DNA of 64,000 nt from Oleiagrimonas sp. C23AA (GTDB lineage: Bacteria; Pseudomonadota; Gammaproteobacteria; Xanthomonadales; Rhodanobacteraceae). A program made the position numbers and the translations under genes. The stretch covers positions 248,001-312,000 of the forward strand of contig NZ_JAARLY010000004.1 of assembly GCF_011759385.1 (NCBI RefSeq). The letters run 5' to 3'. The notes under the pieces are model-generated. The model searched no databases. It had not been told where the DNA came from and saw only the letters and a list, made by a program, of their open reading frames with translations. Of the stretch, positions 1-8,755 are shown one piece after another (within the stretch, counting starts at the first letter, position 1; every line of letters starts with the position of its first letter).

Positions 1-506
1 AGCGGTAGTGCATCGTGCAGCAGCGCCAGCTGGCTGGGCCGATGGTTGGATACGCCCCAGTGCGCGACTTTGCCCTCGGCGGTCAGTTCCCGGCAGGTCT
101 CGGCCAACGCCTGCGCATCCATCAGGTAGTCCGGGCGATGCAGCAGCACCACGTCCAGCTGTTCGGTGTGCAATTTGCGCAGCGACGCCTCGACCTGGCC
201 GCGCACGTAGGCCGCGGTGGTGTCGTAATGGTTGAGTCGGTAGGGGTGCTCGCTGCCGGTCAGGCGGATGCCGCACTTGGTTACCAGCTGCATGCGCTGG
301 CGTAACTGTGGTGCCGCGGCCAGCGCTTGGCCGAACAAGGCCTCGCAGCGGTAATCACCGTAGATGTCGGCATGGTCGAAAGTAGTGATGCCCAGTTCCA
401 GCACCTGCTCGATCCAGCGCACGCGCGCGGCCACATCCAGTTGCCAGTCGGCCAGTCGCCACAGGCCGGCGACGATGGGCGAGAAGCGGATGGTGGCATC
501 GGACAT
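1..506 (-). CDS. Aldo/keto reductase (partial, 3' end outside window)
   Basis: This is the N-terminal 168 residues of a YdhF-type aldo/keto reductase, an NADPH-dependent cytosolic carbonyl reductase family. It begins MSDATIRFSPIVAG. The catalytic tetrad is visible: Asp44 and Tyr49 in the TTFDHADIYG segment, Lys77 in VTKCG and His123 in LLHRPD. The frame runs off the left edge of the window, so the C-terminal half of the barrel is not seen. It is on the same strand as the downstream-oriented DedA/msrB pair but 72 bp away from it. The substrate cannot be told from sequence. Confidence 0.85.
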   Translation of the reverse strand, partial: MSDATIRFSPIVAGLWRLADWQLDVAARVRWIEQVLELGITTFDHADIYGDYRCEALFGQALAAAPQLRQRMQLVTKCGIRLTGSEHPYRLNHYDTTAAYVRGQVEASLRKLHTEQLDVVLLHRPDYLMDAQALAETCRELTAEGKVAHWGVSNHRPSQLALLHDALP

Positions 507-578
507 GAGACAGGCTCGGTGGGAAATGAGGACAGGCCCGCGAGTGTGCCAAGCGCCCGCATGGTCCTCAAGCCAGGC

Positions 579-1559
579 TCAGTGCGCCAGCGCGGTATCC
601 AGCGTGGCCGCGGGGCTGTTCGCAGGGAGCCGGTCCACCGCAAAGCCGGCCTCGGCCCAGGCTTCCACGCCGCCACGCAAGGGATGCACGCTGTGAAAGC
701 CGGCGCGGTGCAGCGCCTGTGCGGCACGGGCTGCCGAGACCTCGTTGGGGCAGCTGCAATACAGCACGACATCGGCGTCCGGCGGCAGGTCGGACAGGGC
801 CTCGTGCAGGCGCTCGATATCCACCAGGCGCGCGCCGGGGATGATGCGATCATCCAGCACGCGTGCATGCGGGTTGCGCACATCCACGATCACCGGCGGC
901 GTGTCGCTGTCGAGCATGTGGCGCAGTTCGCCGCTATCGATACGCGCCATGCGGAAGGCGCGCAGCAGGCGCACGCGCTGCCACCACTTGAAAAGCATAT
1001 AGGCGGCTAGAAGGCCAACAAGAAGCAGCCCGGCGATGCTGCCGATTTCACGCATCACGGCGATCAACTGCTCGATCTGCTCGGCAAAGATGATGCCCAG
1101 CGCCACCGCTAGTCCGGCCCATAGCAGCGAACCGATGCCATCCATCCACAGGAAGGTGCGCCAGCGCAGGCCACTGGCACCGGCCAGCGGTGGCGCCAGC
1201 GTGGACAGGCCGGGTACGAATTTGGCGATCAGCAGCACCTGGCCGCCGCGCTGGCGAAAGCGGCCGGACGAGGTGCGCACGCAGCTGTCCGGCGACAACG
1301 AGATGCGGCACAGCAGGCCCATGACCCGCGACCCATAGCGGCGGCCGGCCCAGAACCAGGCACTGTCGCCCAGCAGGCAGGCGGCCAGCGCCACCAGCAG
1401 TACCAGCGCCGGCGACAGATGACCGCCACCGGCCAGCGCACCGCATACCACCAATGTCGGCACCGCCGGCAATGGCAGCCCCAACTGCTCGATCAGCACA
1501 TTGGCGAAGACCACCAGCAGACCCCAGCTCGCCAGCGCCAGCATGATCTCGTGGGTCAT
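579..1559 (-). CDS. DedA-family membrane protein fused to a rhodanese domain
   Basis: 326 residues. The first ~190 residues are a DedA/SNARE-associated membrane domain with several hydrophobic segments and the family-type stretch FVPGLSTLAPPLAGAS; DedA proteins are linked to lipid carrier or phospholipid translocation and membrane energetics. Residues ~205-310 are a rhodanese domain with the active-site loop YCSCPNEVSAAR, whose Cys268 would carry the persulfide. The ATG has a strong AAGGAGA ribosome site. The gene starts 12 bp after msrB on the same strand, so the two are probably cotranscribed. The fusion puts a sulfurtransferase on a membrane transporter-like protein; the physiological role is not known to me. 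Confidence 0.88.
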   Translation of the reverse strand: MTHEIMLALASWGLLVVFANVLIEQLGLPLPAVPTLVVCGALAGGGHLSPALVLLVALAACLLGDSAWFWAGRRYGSRVMGLLCRISLSPDSCVRTSSGRFRQRGGQVLLIAKFVPGLSTLAPPLAGASGLRWRTFLWMDGIGSLLWAGLAVALGIIFAEQIEQLIAVMREIGSIAGLLLVGLLAAYMLFKWWQRVRLLRAFRMARIDSGELRHMLDSDTPPVIVDVRNPHARVLDDRIIPGARLVDIERLHEALSDLPPDADVVLYCSCPNEVSAARAAQALHRAGFHSVHPLRGGVEAWAEAGFAVDRLPANSPAATLDTALAH

Positions 1560-1571
1560 CGCCGTGTCTCC

Positions 1572-1991
1572 TTACGTGGCCGACGCGTTGGGGATGAACG
1601 TGAGCGCCACGCCATTGATGCAGTAGCGCTGGAAGCTTGGCGGCGGGCCATCCGGGAACACATGACCCAAGTGACCACCACAGCGGGCGCAGCGCACTTC
1701 GGTGCGGATCATGCCGTGGCTGGTGTCGCGCAACTCTTCCACGCTGCCCGGTTCGGGCGTGTTGAAGCTGGGCCAGCCGCTGTGGCTTTCGTATTTGGTA
1801 TCGCCGACAAACAGCACCTGATTGCAGCCGGCGCAGGCAAAGCGGCCGGCGCGCTTTTCGTGCAGCAACGCGCAGCTTCCCGGGCGCTCGGTGGCGCCGT
1901 GGCGCAGCACCTGATACTGCTCCTCGGTCAGGCGCTCACGCCATTGCTGGTCGCTGAGCTGGAACGGGTAATCTCGGGCCTGGTCGTTCAT
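1572..1991 (-). CDS. msrB: Peptide-methionine (R)-S-oxide reductase
   Basis: 139 residues, normal for MsrB. It reduces methionine-R-sulfoxide in proteins using thioredoxin. Four structural zinc cysteines are present as two CxxC pairs (Cys53/56 and Cys101/104), the substrate loop reads SGWPSF, and the catalytic Cys124 lies in RYCINGVAL. There is no signal peptide, so it is cytosolic. GGAG lies 8 nt before the ATG. It leads a probable two-gene operon with the DedA-rhodanese gene and is divergent from the alpha/beta hydrolase at 2099, with a 107-bp shared upstream region. Confidence 0.95.
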   Translation of the reverse strand: MNDQARDYPFQLSDQQWRERLTEEQYQVLRHGATERPGSCALLHEKRAGRFACAGCNQVLFVGDTKYESHSGWPSFNTPEPGSVEELRDTSHGMIRTEVRCARCGGHLGHVFPDGPPPSFQRYCINGVALTFIPNASAT

Positions 1992-2098
1992 CGCGTGCTC
2001 CGCGGTCGGGGTTTATCGGCTCTAGATGTTGTGCCCGGCAGGCATTATCAAGCGTATGGGCGCTGGAAATCCGCCTCGGCAGCCCCATCTCGGGCCGC

Positions 2099-2923
2099 AT
2101 GTCCGATGCTTCCTCGCTTGCCACCTTCTGCGCCGACGATGGTCACCGCCTGCATGTGGCCGATCGCGGCGAGGCCCATGCGACGCCGCTGCTGCTGATT
2201 CACGGCTCGCTTTGCGATGCCCGCTACTGGCGGCCGCAGATGGCGCCACTGGCCGAGCGTGGCCGGGTGCTGGCGCCCAGTCTTCGCCACTGCTGGCCCG
2301 AGCCCTGGGATGGTGAGGGGGCCGGTTACAGCATTGCCCAGCATGCCAGCGACATGGCCGCCTTGATTGATGCGCTGGGCGGTGAGCCGGTGCATGTGCT
2401 GGGCCACTCGCGTGGTGCGCGCGTGGCGCTGGAGCTGGCCCGCACCCGCCCCGATGCGGTGCGCAGCCTGATGCTGGCCGATCCCGGGCTGGTCGCGCCG
2501 GCCACCGACAAGGCCGCCGATGGTCGCCAGCGCGCCATGCGCCTGATTGGCCAAGGCGATACCGAAGCCGGCCTTGAGCTGTTTATCGATACCGTCAGCG
2601 GACGTGGTACCTGGCAGCACATGGTGCCGTGGTTCAAGACCATGGTGCGTGACAACGCGCATACGTTGATTGCGCAGGCGACCGAGTCGGTGCCGCAGCT
2701 GGACGATGCCGCGCTGGCCGAGCTTGCCATGCCGACCTTGTTGCTGGGCGGTGATCACAGCCCGGCGCCATTCCCGGCCGCTCTCGATCGCCTGCAACAG
2801 GCCATGCCCGATACCTGCCACGTGCGCATCCCGCATGCATCGCACGGCATGAACCTGGCCAACCCGCGCGCCTTCAATGCCGCGGTCAATGCCTTTATAG
2901 AACGCATCGAGACGCCGGCCTGA
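2099..2923 (+). CDS. Alpha/beta-fold hydrolase
   Basis: 274 residues of the alpha/beta hydrolase superfamily. The oxyanion-hole motif LLLIHGS is near residue 31, the nucleophile elbow GHSRG places Ser104, an acid residue is plausible in LLGGDHSP, and the histidine is in HASHG near residue 249. There is no signal peptide, so it is a cytosolic esterase, lactonase or C-C hydrolase of unknown substrate. Its stop codon lies inside a perfect 11-bp inverted repeat that separates it from the convergent mannosidase gene. It is divergent from msrB. Confidence 0.85.
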   Translation: MSDASSLATFCADDGHRLHVADRGEAHATPLLLIHGSLCDARYWRPQMAPLAERGRVLAPSLRHCWPEPWDGEGAGYSIAQHASDMAALIDALGGEPVHVLGHSRGARVALELARTRPDAVRSLMLADPGLVAPATDKAADGRQRAMRLIGQGDTEAGLELFIDTVSGRGTWQHMVPWFKTMVRDNAHTLIAQATESVPQLDDAALAELAMPTLLLGGDHSPAPFPAALDRLQQAMPDTCHVRIPHASHGMNLANPRAFNAAVNAFIERIETPA

Positions 2924-2940
2924 GCTCGCGGCCGGCGTCT
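2910..2940. terminator. Hairpin between convergent genes
   Basis: AGACGCCGGCC and GGCCGGCGTCT form a perfect 11-bp stem around a 9-nt loop that contains the hydrolase stop codon. There is no T-run on either side, so it may stop transcription weakly or protect 3' ends. It lies 8 bp from the stop codon of the convergent mannosidase gene. Confidence 0.5.
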
Positions 2941-2947
2941 GGACCGA

Positions 2948-5278
2948 TTACTTGCCCGTCGGAGCCGGGTATGAAGGCGGCGCATCGGCCGGCGCACTGC
3001 CCCACTGTTTGGACGGCTGCGTGGCCAGCTGGAAGTGCACCTGGCCGCCGTGCGTGACCACGGCATCCGGCAGTGCGGTGCGCGACCACGGCTTGCCATT
3101 GACGCGCATGCCGGTGATGTAGGCGCTGGCTTGATGGGCACCGGGCGCATCCAGGGTCAGCGTGTGGCCGTTACCCAGGCGCAGGCGTGCATGCTCGAAC
3201 AGCGGACTATTGACCACCAGATCGCGCGTGCCCGGCGTGGCCGGATAAAGCCCCAGCGCCGACCACACGTACCAGGACGATTGCGCACCCAGGTCGTCAT
3301 TGCCCGGTAGACCATCCACGCTCGGTGTGAAAAGCTGCTTCTGGATGCGTCGCACCAGTGCCTGAGTTTTCCATGGCTGACCGACGTAGTTGTAGAGCCA
3401 CGGCGTGCCGAAATCGACCTCGTTGCCGCTCCACTGATAGGGCTCGTTGGGGCCGACGTTGAGTTTCTGGAAGAACGTATCCAGCGCCGGGATCACCTTG
3501 TCAGGGCCGCCGATGGCCTTGACCAGACCACCGATATCCTGCGGCACCAGCCAGCGGTATTGCGCGGCATTGCCCTCGTCGTAGCCGTCCTGCCCGAACT
3601 GGCCCTTGGGCGGTGCGACAAAACCAGGGCCGGGCGGGAAGTGGCCGTCGCTGAAGCGCGGCTGCAGGTAGCCGGTGGCCGGATTGAGCAGGTGGCGCCA
3701 GTTGGCCGAACGCTTAAGATACGTCGCCGCCACCTGATGCTCGCCCAGCGACTTGGCCAGACGCGAGATGGCGAAATCATCGATGGCGTATTCCAGCGTT
3801 TCGGACGCGCCGTAGCGGGTGTGCTTGTCGGTGGAGCGGTCATTGGGCACGTAGCCCAGCCGCACGTAGTCGTCCACGCCCTGGCGCTCGATATAACCCC
3901 AGTGCGCGGGTTTGACCTCGGTCGCGCCCTTGCGCATGTACTTTAGCGCGGCCTGGGCATCGAAATCGGTGGCGCCGAAGGCATGCATGCTGGCGATCAG
4001 CGGCACGCTGTTGTCGCCGTTCATGACACCGGTGTAGGTGTTTTCCAGAGGCCAGCGCGGCAGCCAGCCGCCCTGCTTGGCGTCGTTGACCAGCGATTGC
4101 GCCATGTCCGAGGCGCGCTCTGGGAACAGCCATGCCTGCAGGGCGCCCAGCGAACGGTAGGTATCCCAGCTGGAGAAGTTGGCGTACTGGTGATGGCCCT
4201 TGGCGACGTGATGGATCTTGCCGTCGAAGCCGATGTAGCGCCCGTCGATGTCATCAAAAATGTTGGGATGCGTCAGCGAGTGATACAGCGCGGTGTAGAA
4301 AGTGGTCAGGCGCGCCTTGCTGGCCCCGCCCACCTGCACGCGCGAGAGCGTCCTGCGCCAGGCGGCGCGCGCCTGTTGGCGCACCTGGGCCAGGTTCCAG
4401 CCCTTGATCTCGGCGAGGTTCTTCTTCGCACCGGCCACGCTGACGTAGGACAGCGCCACTTTCATTTTCACCACGGGTTGCTTGCGCGTATCGAAGCTGA
4501 CCCAGGCGCCGGCGCCTGGCTTGTGCTGCACATGCTTGCCATGGTGACTTTCCGCGCTATCGGCGCCTGGCATGGCCTTGATGCCATCCCAGGTGCCATG
4601 CGCGGTGAACGGACGGTCGAAGGTGATGGCAAAGTGCGCGGTGTACGTGCCATCGCCCTCGCTGCAGAACCAGCCGGTGGTGGTGGAGCCGACCACTTCG
4701 TGATCGTTCACCACGCGCACTGTGGTGTGGCTGTCACCGGAGAGGCTGTCGCCGGCCTTGATCAGCACATGCGCGGCAGCGCTGGCCGGAAAGGTGAACT
4801 GGCCCAGGCCGGCACGCGTGGTGGTGCTGAGCGTCACCTTCACATGGGAGTCCGACAGCGTGACCTGATATTCACCCGGACTGGCGTGCTCGCTGGCATG
4901 CGAGAACGCTTCGCGGTGATTCCACGGCGCTGCGCCCAGCTTGCCCACCATCGGCAGGATCGGCACCACGCCAAACGCATCGCAGCCGACCGAAGCATGG
5001 GTCAGGCTGAAGCCCTTGATCGGTCCGCCCTTGTAACTGTAGCCGGCGTAATTGCCGTTGTCCGGGCTCCACTCGATCATGCCGAACGGCACCGTGGCGC
5101 CTGGGAACGCATTGATATCGCCGACCACATCGCCACCGCGACCGGTGCCTATCATCGGGTTGACGTAGCGCAGCGGATCGCTCACCAGCTGGGAGGGCGA
5201 AGCCACGGCGGTCGCCAAAGGTAAGGTTACCAATAGCAGCGATCCGAAAGCGGTAAGCAAATGTCGCGCGGGGCGCAT
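2948..5278 (-). CDS. Secreted GH92-family alpha-mannosidase
   Basis: 776 residues. GH92 enzymes are calcium-dependent exo-alpha-mannosidases, mostly alpha-1,2. The mature protein opens with the family block YVNPMIGTGRGG, and further typical blocks follow: FPGATVPFGMIEWSPD, FSSWDTYRS, the substrate/calcium region YQWSGNEVDFGTPWLYN, and NDDLGAQSSWYVWSALGLYP near the C-terminus. The chosen ATG has GGAGAA 7 nt upstream and gives a clean signal peptide ending near ATAVAS, so it is exported, probably periplasmic. A longer in-frame reading back to 5461 overlaps the LysR gene and is rejected. It stands alone, with no linked sugar transporter or other glycosidase. Confidence 0.93.
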   Translation of the reverse strand: MRPARHLLTAFGSLLLVTLPLATAVASPSQLVSDPLRYVNPMIGTGRGGDVVGDINAFPGATVPFGMIEWSPDNGNYAGYSYKGGPIKGFSLTHASVGCDAFGVVPILPMVGKLGAAPWNHREAFSHASEHASPGEYQVTLSDSHVKVTLSTTTRAGLGQFTFPASAAAHVLIKAGDSLSGDSHTTVRVVNDHEVVGSTTTGWFCSEGDGTYTAHFAITFDRPFTAHGTWDGIKAMPGADSAESHHGKHVQHKPGAGAWVSFDTRKQPVVKMKVALSYVSVAGAKKNLAEIKGWNLAQVRQQARAAWRRTLSRVQVGGASKARLTTFYTALYHSLTHPNIFDDIDGRYIGFDGKIHHVAKGHHQYANFSSWDTYRSLGALQAWLFPERASDMAQSLVNDAKQGGWLPRWPLENTYTGVMNGDNSVPLIASMHAFGATDFDAQAALKYMRKGATEVKPAHWGYIERQGVDDYVRLGYVPNDRSTDKHTRYGASETLEYAIDDFAISRLAKSLGEHQVAATYLKRSANWRHLLNPATGYLQPRFSDGHFPPGPGFVAPPKGQFGQDGYDEGNAAQYRWLVPQDIGGLVKAIGGPDKVIPALDTFFQKLNVGPNEPYQWSGNEVDFGTPWLYNYVGQPWKTQALVRRIQKQLFTPSVDGLPGNDDLGAQSSWYVWSALGLYPATPGTRDLVVNSPLFEHARLRLGNGHTLTLDAPGAHQASAYITGMRVNGKPWSRTALPDAVVTHGGQVHFQLATQPSKQWGSAPADAPPSYPAPTGK

Positions 5279-5427
5279 GTGCGTTCTCCAAAAGCGGTAT
5301 GGGGATAGCCGGCGCGCGCATCCATCCAAGGCGCAGCGTCCTGGCAGGCCTTGATCGTGCCACAGATGCGGCCTGTCACCATAGGGCATCGGGCACGGTA
5401 GGTGAGTCACTACAGCACCCACGGGCG

Positions 5428-6345
5428 CTATGAAGGCGTGCCACGCCAAGTGCGCTGGCACGCGCTCAACCAGCGTTCCAGCCCCTCGATGAAGAGGCGC
5501 AGTTTGGCGCTGAGCAGGCGTGCTGACGGATAGACCGCATGGATGCCTAGGCTTTGCGTGGTGAAGTTAGTCAGCACCTGTTCCAGGCGTCCGCTGGCCA
5601 CGTGTTCACCCAGCACGAAATCCGGGCCGTAGACGATGCCGGCACCGGCCAGCGCGGCCGCCAGCAGCATCTGCATGTCGTCGACCTGGCAGCGCGCCGG
5701 CTGCTCGATATGGTGCACTCGCCCGTTCGTATCGGTGAAGCTCCAGTCGCCGGATGAAGTGGCGCGACTGAAGGCCAGGCGGTCCAGTGCCGCCAGCGCT
5801 TCGGGTGTGTTCGGCCGGCCACGGGCGTCCAGGTAATCGGGGGCTGCGCAGGCCAGCATGCGCGTTTCGCCCAGGCGCCGAGCGATCAGGCTGGAATCGG
5901 GCAGTTGGCCAATACGGATGGCCATGTCGAAGCCGCCTTCGACCAGATCGACAAAGCCGTCATCCAGCTGCATCTGCACGCTGACACCAGGATAGCGACG
6001 CATGTATTGGGCCACCGGTGCTCCCAGATGCAGCGCGCCAAAGGTACTGGGCGCGCTGATGCGCAGAAGACCTTGCGGTTCGCTTTGCAGATCGCGGGCG
6101 CGCCGGTCGGCTTCGTCGATCGATTCAAGAATATGTCGGCCGCGCGCGTAGTAGTCCTGGCCGGCCTCGGTCAGGTGCAGCTTGCGCGTGGTGCGATGCA
6201 GGAGCCGCGCGCCCAGGGACGCCTCAAGCGCGGCCAGGTGCTTGCCGGCCATGGCCGGCGTCATGCCCAGCGCGCGGGAGGCGGCGGCCAGGCTGCCGCG
6301 CTCCACGGCATGGACGAAAACAGACAGGCTGGTGAATCGGTCCAT
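5428..6345 (-). CDS. LysR-family transcriptional regulator
   Basis: 305 residues with an N-terminal winged HTH (residues ~1-60, MDRFTSLSVFVHAVERGSLAAASRALGM) and a C-terminal substrate-binding domain typical of the CrgA/DmlR-like subgroup. It lies back to back with the hydrolase-SnoaL fusion at 6469, which is the normal LysR target arrangement; the 123-bp spacer is AT-richer than its surroundings. The inducer is unknown. It is tail-to-head with the mannosidase gene behind it (149 bp), so control of that gene is possible but not indicated. Confidence 0.93.
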   Translation of the reverse strand: MDRFTSLSVFVHAVERGSLAAASRALGMTPAMAGKHLAALEASLGARLLHRTTRKLHLTEAGQDYYARGRHILESIDEADRRARDLQSEPQGLLRISAPSTFGALHLGAPVAQYMRRYPGVSVQMQLDDGFVDLVEGGFDMAIRIGQLPDSSLIARRLGETRMLACAAPDYLDARGRPNTPEALAALDRLAFSRATSSGDWSFTDTNGRVHHIEQPARCQVDDMQMLLAAALAGAGIVYGPDFVLGEHVASGRLEQVLTNFTTQSLGIHAVYPSARLLSAKLRLFIEGLERWLSACQRTWRGTPS

Positions 6346-6468
6346 GGCTTATTCAATCGTCTCATTATCGATAGCAAATCATCGAAGATGGATTATCACC
6401 ATGAGTGATGCAACCTAGCATGCGGCGTCTCATCCGTATCGCCGGCGCGGCCGGCAGGAGCTTTACCC

Positions 6469-7635
6469 ATGATGATCGATGCCAATGGTACCCAGCTGCA
6501 TGTAAGTCAGCGTGGAGACGGCGAGTTGGCCGTGGTGTTTTTGCACTACTGGGGCGGCACCGCTCGCACCTGGTCGCCGGTGCTCGACGCGCTGCCCGCG
6601 GACCTTAAAGCGGTGGCGCTGGATGCGCGTGGCTGGGGGCAGTCGGCGCGCCCGGAAAACGGCTACGACATGGTGACACAGGCCGATGATGTCGCCGCGG
6701 TGATCGCCCAGCTCGGACTGTCACGCTATGTGTTGGTGGGCCACTCCATGGGTGGCAAGGTGGCCCAGTTGCTGGCTTCGCGATGTCCGATCGGTCTGCA
6801 GGGTGTGTTGCTGGTGGCGCCGTCGCCAGCGCAGGGCAAGGCGCTGGCTGCCGACGAGAAACAGGCCATGTTGGGCGCATACACCCACACGCAGGCGGTC
6901 GCCGCGACCCTGGACCACGTGCTGGCTGGCTCGCCGTTGCCGGCAGCGTTGCGCGAGCAGGTGATCGCCGACAGCGTAGCCGGTGCTGCCAGCGCCAAAT
7001 CGCACTGGCCGGCCATGGGCCTGGCTCAGGACGTCAGTGCAGATCTGGGTCGCATCGATGTGCCGGTACATATCCTTGTCGGTGAGCACGACAGGGTCGA
7101 CGCGGTCAGCCTGATGCGTGAGGTGGTGCAACCCTCGATTCGTGGCGCGGATCTGCAGGTGGTTTCTGGCGCTGGCCATCTATTGCCCCTGGAAGCGCCG
7201 CAAGCGGTCGCGGCCGCCGTGCTTGATCTGGTCGGCCGCGCCATTCACGCCGCCGGCCACGGTACGGCGCGACCGGAAGCGCTGCCGGCGGCCTTTGACG
7301 ATGCGCTCAATGCGGGCGACCTGGAGCGCGTGATGGCGCTTTTCGATCCGCGGGCAGTGATGCGCATGACCGACGGAACCACCGTGGCTGAAGGGCATGC
7401 GGCACTGCGCGGGGGGCTGGCGGGGCTGCTCTCGATGCGGCCGACCCTGCAAAACCGGGTGCGCCGGGTACTGGTCAGTGATGATGTGGCGCTACTGCTG
7501 CTGGACTGGACCATTCGTCTGCACTCGCCCGATCAGGGCGAGATAACGCAGCGTGGCACGGCGACTCAGGTCGCCCAGCGTGGGGGCGATGGCCAATGGC
7601 GGTTGCGCATCTCCAACCCGCTCGGCTTGGCCTGA
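6469..7635 (+). CDS. Alpha/beta hydrolase fused to a SnoaL/NTF2-like domain
   Basis: 388 residues. Residues ~1-260 are an alpha/beta hydrolase with VVFLHYWGG (oxyanion region), GHSMGG nucleophile elbow (Ser93), an acid in LVGEHDR and His in SGAGHLLPLE. Residues ~270-388 are a SnoaL-like/NTF2-like domain (AFDDALNAGDLERVMALFDPRAVMRM...) of the kind found in ketosteroid-isomerase-like and polyketide-cyclase proteins. An AGGAG site lies 9 nt before the first of two adjacent ATGs. It is divergent from the LysR gene, which probably regulates it. Substrate unknown; two single-domain enzymes acting in one pathway is the inference from the fusion. Confidence 0.85.
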   Translation: MMIDANGTQLHVSQRGDGELAVVFLHYWGGTARTWSPVLDALPADLKAVALDARGWGQSARPENGYDMVTQADDVAAVIAQLGLSRYVLVGHSMGGKVAQLLASRCPIGLQGVLLVAPSPAQGKALAADEKQAMLGAYTHTQAVAATLDHVLAGSPLPAALREQVIADSVAGAASAKSHWPAMGLAQDVSADLGRIDVPVHILVGEHDRVDAVSLMREVVQPSIRGADLQVVSGAGHLLPLEAPQAVAAAVLDLVGRAIHAAGHGTARPEALPAAFDDALNAGDLERVMALFDPRAVMRMTDGTTVAEGHAALRGGLAGLLSMRPTLQNRVRRVLVSDDVALLLLDWTIRLHSPDQGEITQRGTATQVAQRGGDGQWRLRISNPLGLA

Positions 7636-7658
7636 TCCTTTCGGGTACCGATGATGCG

Positions 7659-7688
7659 GCTTGCCCGGATCTGGCCGTCCGGGCGAGC
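7659..7688. terminator. Hairpin between convergent genes
   Basis: GCTTGCCCGGA pairs with TCCGGGCGAGC (11 bp, one G-U) around an 8-nt loop, located between the convergent stop codons of the hydrolase fusion and the AraC gene. No clear T-run follows. Confidence 0.45.
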
Positions 7689-7692
7689 CTTA

Positions 7693-8661
7693 TCAATGCG
7701 ACGACACATAGCATGTATCGGTGAACGGCTCTGGTAGGGCAAAGCTCTCACGCATGCGCCGGGCTTCCGCGGCGGGCGTCAGGCCGAACAGGCGCTTGAA
7801 CTCGCGGCTGAATTGCGAGGCGCTGGCGTAACCCACGGCATGACTGGCGGCCTCCGCAGTCAGCGCCTGACGCACCATCAGCAGACGTGCCTGGTGCAGG
7901 CGCGTCGACTTCACATACTGCATGGGCGAGGCGCGAGTAACCGCCCGGAAGTGGCTGTGGAAGCTCGGCACGCTCATGCCGGCCTCCGCGGCCAGCTGCT
8001 GCACCGTCAGCGGCGCGGCATAGCCGGTGTGGATCCGGCGCAAGGCCCTGCCAATCTGGCCGAAGGGACCGCGCATGGTCAGCGCTTCATGCAGCGCACT
8101 GCCCTGTGGGCCGGTCAGTACGTGGAAATACAGCTCGCGCAGCAGGCTAGGACCCAGCAACGCCGCTTCCAGCGGCCGACTCATGGCTTGCACGAAACGC
8201 AGCACCGAGGCTCGCATCGCCTCGTCCATCGGCGTCGACATCATGCTCTCGGGACGCTGCGATACAGCCGTGGCGCCATGACGATCGATCTGTGCGGCCA
8301 GCTCCGCAGCCAGGGCGAAATCCAGGTGCAGGTATAGCGCCAGCAGCGGCTTGTCGGCGCTCGCCTCGGTTTCCATGCTGAAAGGCACCGGCACCGAGAC
8401 CGCTAGGTAATGCTGCTCGTCGTACAAATAGAGACGATCGCCGAAATAGCCTCGCTTGCGGCCCTGGCACACGATCACGATACCGGGGTCATATAGCACC
8501 GGCGTGCGTGCGAGCGGGCGATTGGAACGCAGTACCCGCACGCTGGGCAGTGGCGTCAGGTTGTAACCCTCCTCGGGCGCCAGCGCGAGCAGTGGCTGCA
8601 CCAGGTGGCCCCGTTCGATACCTGACGCCGACGACATATCTGGCGAGTGATCCCGAATCAT
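7693..8661 (-). CDS. AraC-family transcriptional regulator (YqhC-like)
   Basis: 322 residues. An N-terminal AraC_N (PF06719-type) sensory domain spans residues ~20-190, followed by two helix-turn-helix units (~225-315) ending with the usual VGYASASQFSREFKRLFGLTP block. YqhC-like regulators commonly respond to aldehydes or other electrophiles and drive neighbouring oxidoreductases. It is divergent from the SDR at 8756 with a 94-bp spacer. The ATG at 8661 is used; a TTG four codons upstream is possible, and no strong ribosome site distinguishes them. Confidence 0.9.
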   Translation of the reverse strand: MIRDHSPDMSSASGIERGHLVQPLLALAPEEGYNLTPLPSVRVLRSNRPLARTPVLYDPGIVIVCQGRKRGYFGDRLYLYDEQHYLAVSVPVPFSMETEASADKPLLALYLHLDFALAAELAAQIDRHGATAVSQRPESMMSTPMDEAMRASVLRFVQAMSRPLEAALLGPSLLRELYFHVLTGPQGSALHEALTMRGPFGQIGRALRRIHTGYAAPLTVQQLAAEAGMSVPSFHSHFRAVTRASPMQYVKSTRLHQARLLMVRQALTAEAASHAVGYASASQFSREFKRLFGLTPAAEARRMRESFALPEPFTDTCYVSSH

Positions 8662-8699
8662 AGAAATAGGCAAGAAAAGTAGCGCTATTCGGCTTATGC

Positions 8700-8714
8700 C
8701 TGCGATGTTCGCAG
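8700..8714. promoter_or_regulatory. 15-bp inverted repeat between AraC and SDR genes
   Basis: CTGCGA-TGT-TCGCAG is a perfect 6-3-6 inverted repeat in the spacer between the divergent AraC and SDR genes, 42 bp before the SDR start. It may be an operator, although AraC proteins more often bind direct repeats. Confidence 0.3.
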
Positions 8715-8755
8715 CCTAGCATGCACTTTCGAATCTTTACTCGGGAGTAGCTTTG

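Noticed and set aside
3983-5224. 413-codon open frame antisense to the mannosidase
   Set aside because: Shadow of GH92 gene in a GC-rich genome; no homology recognised.
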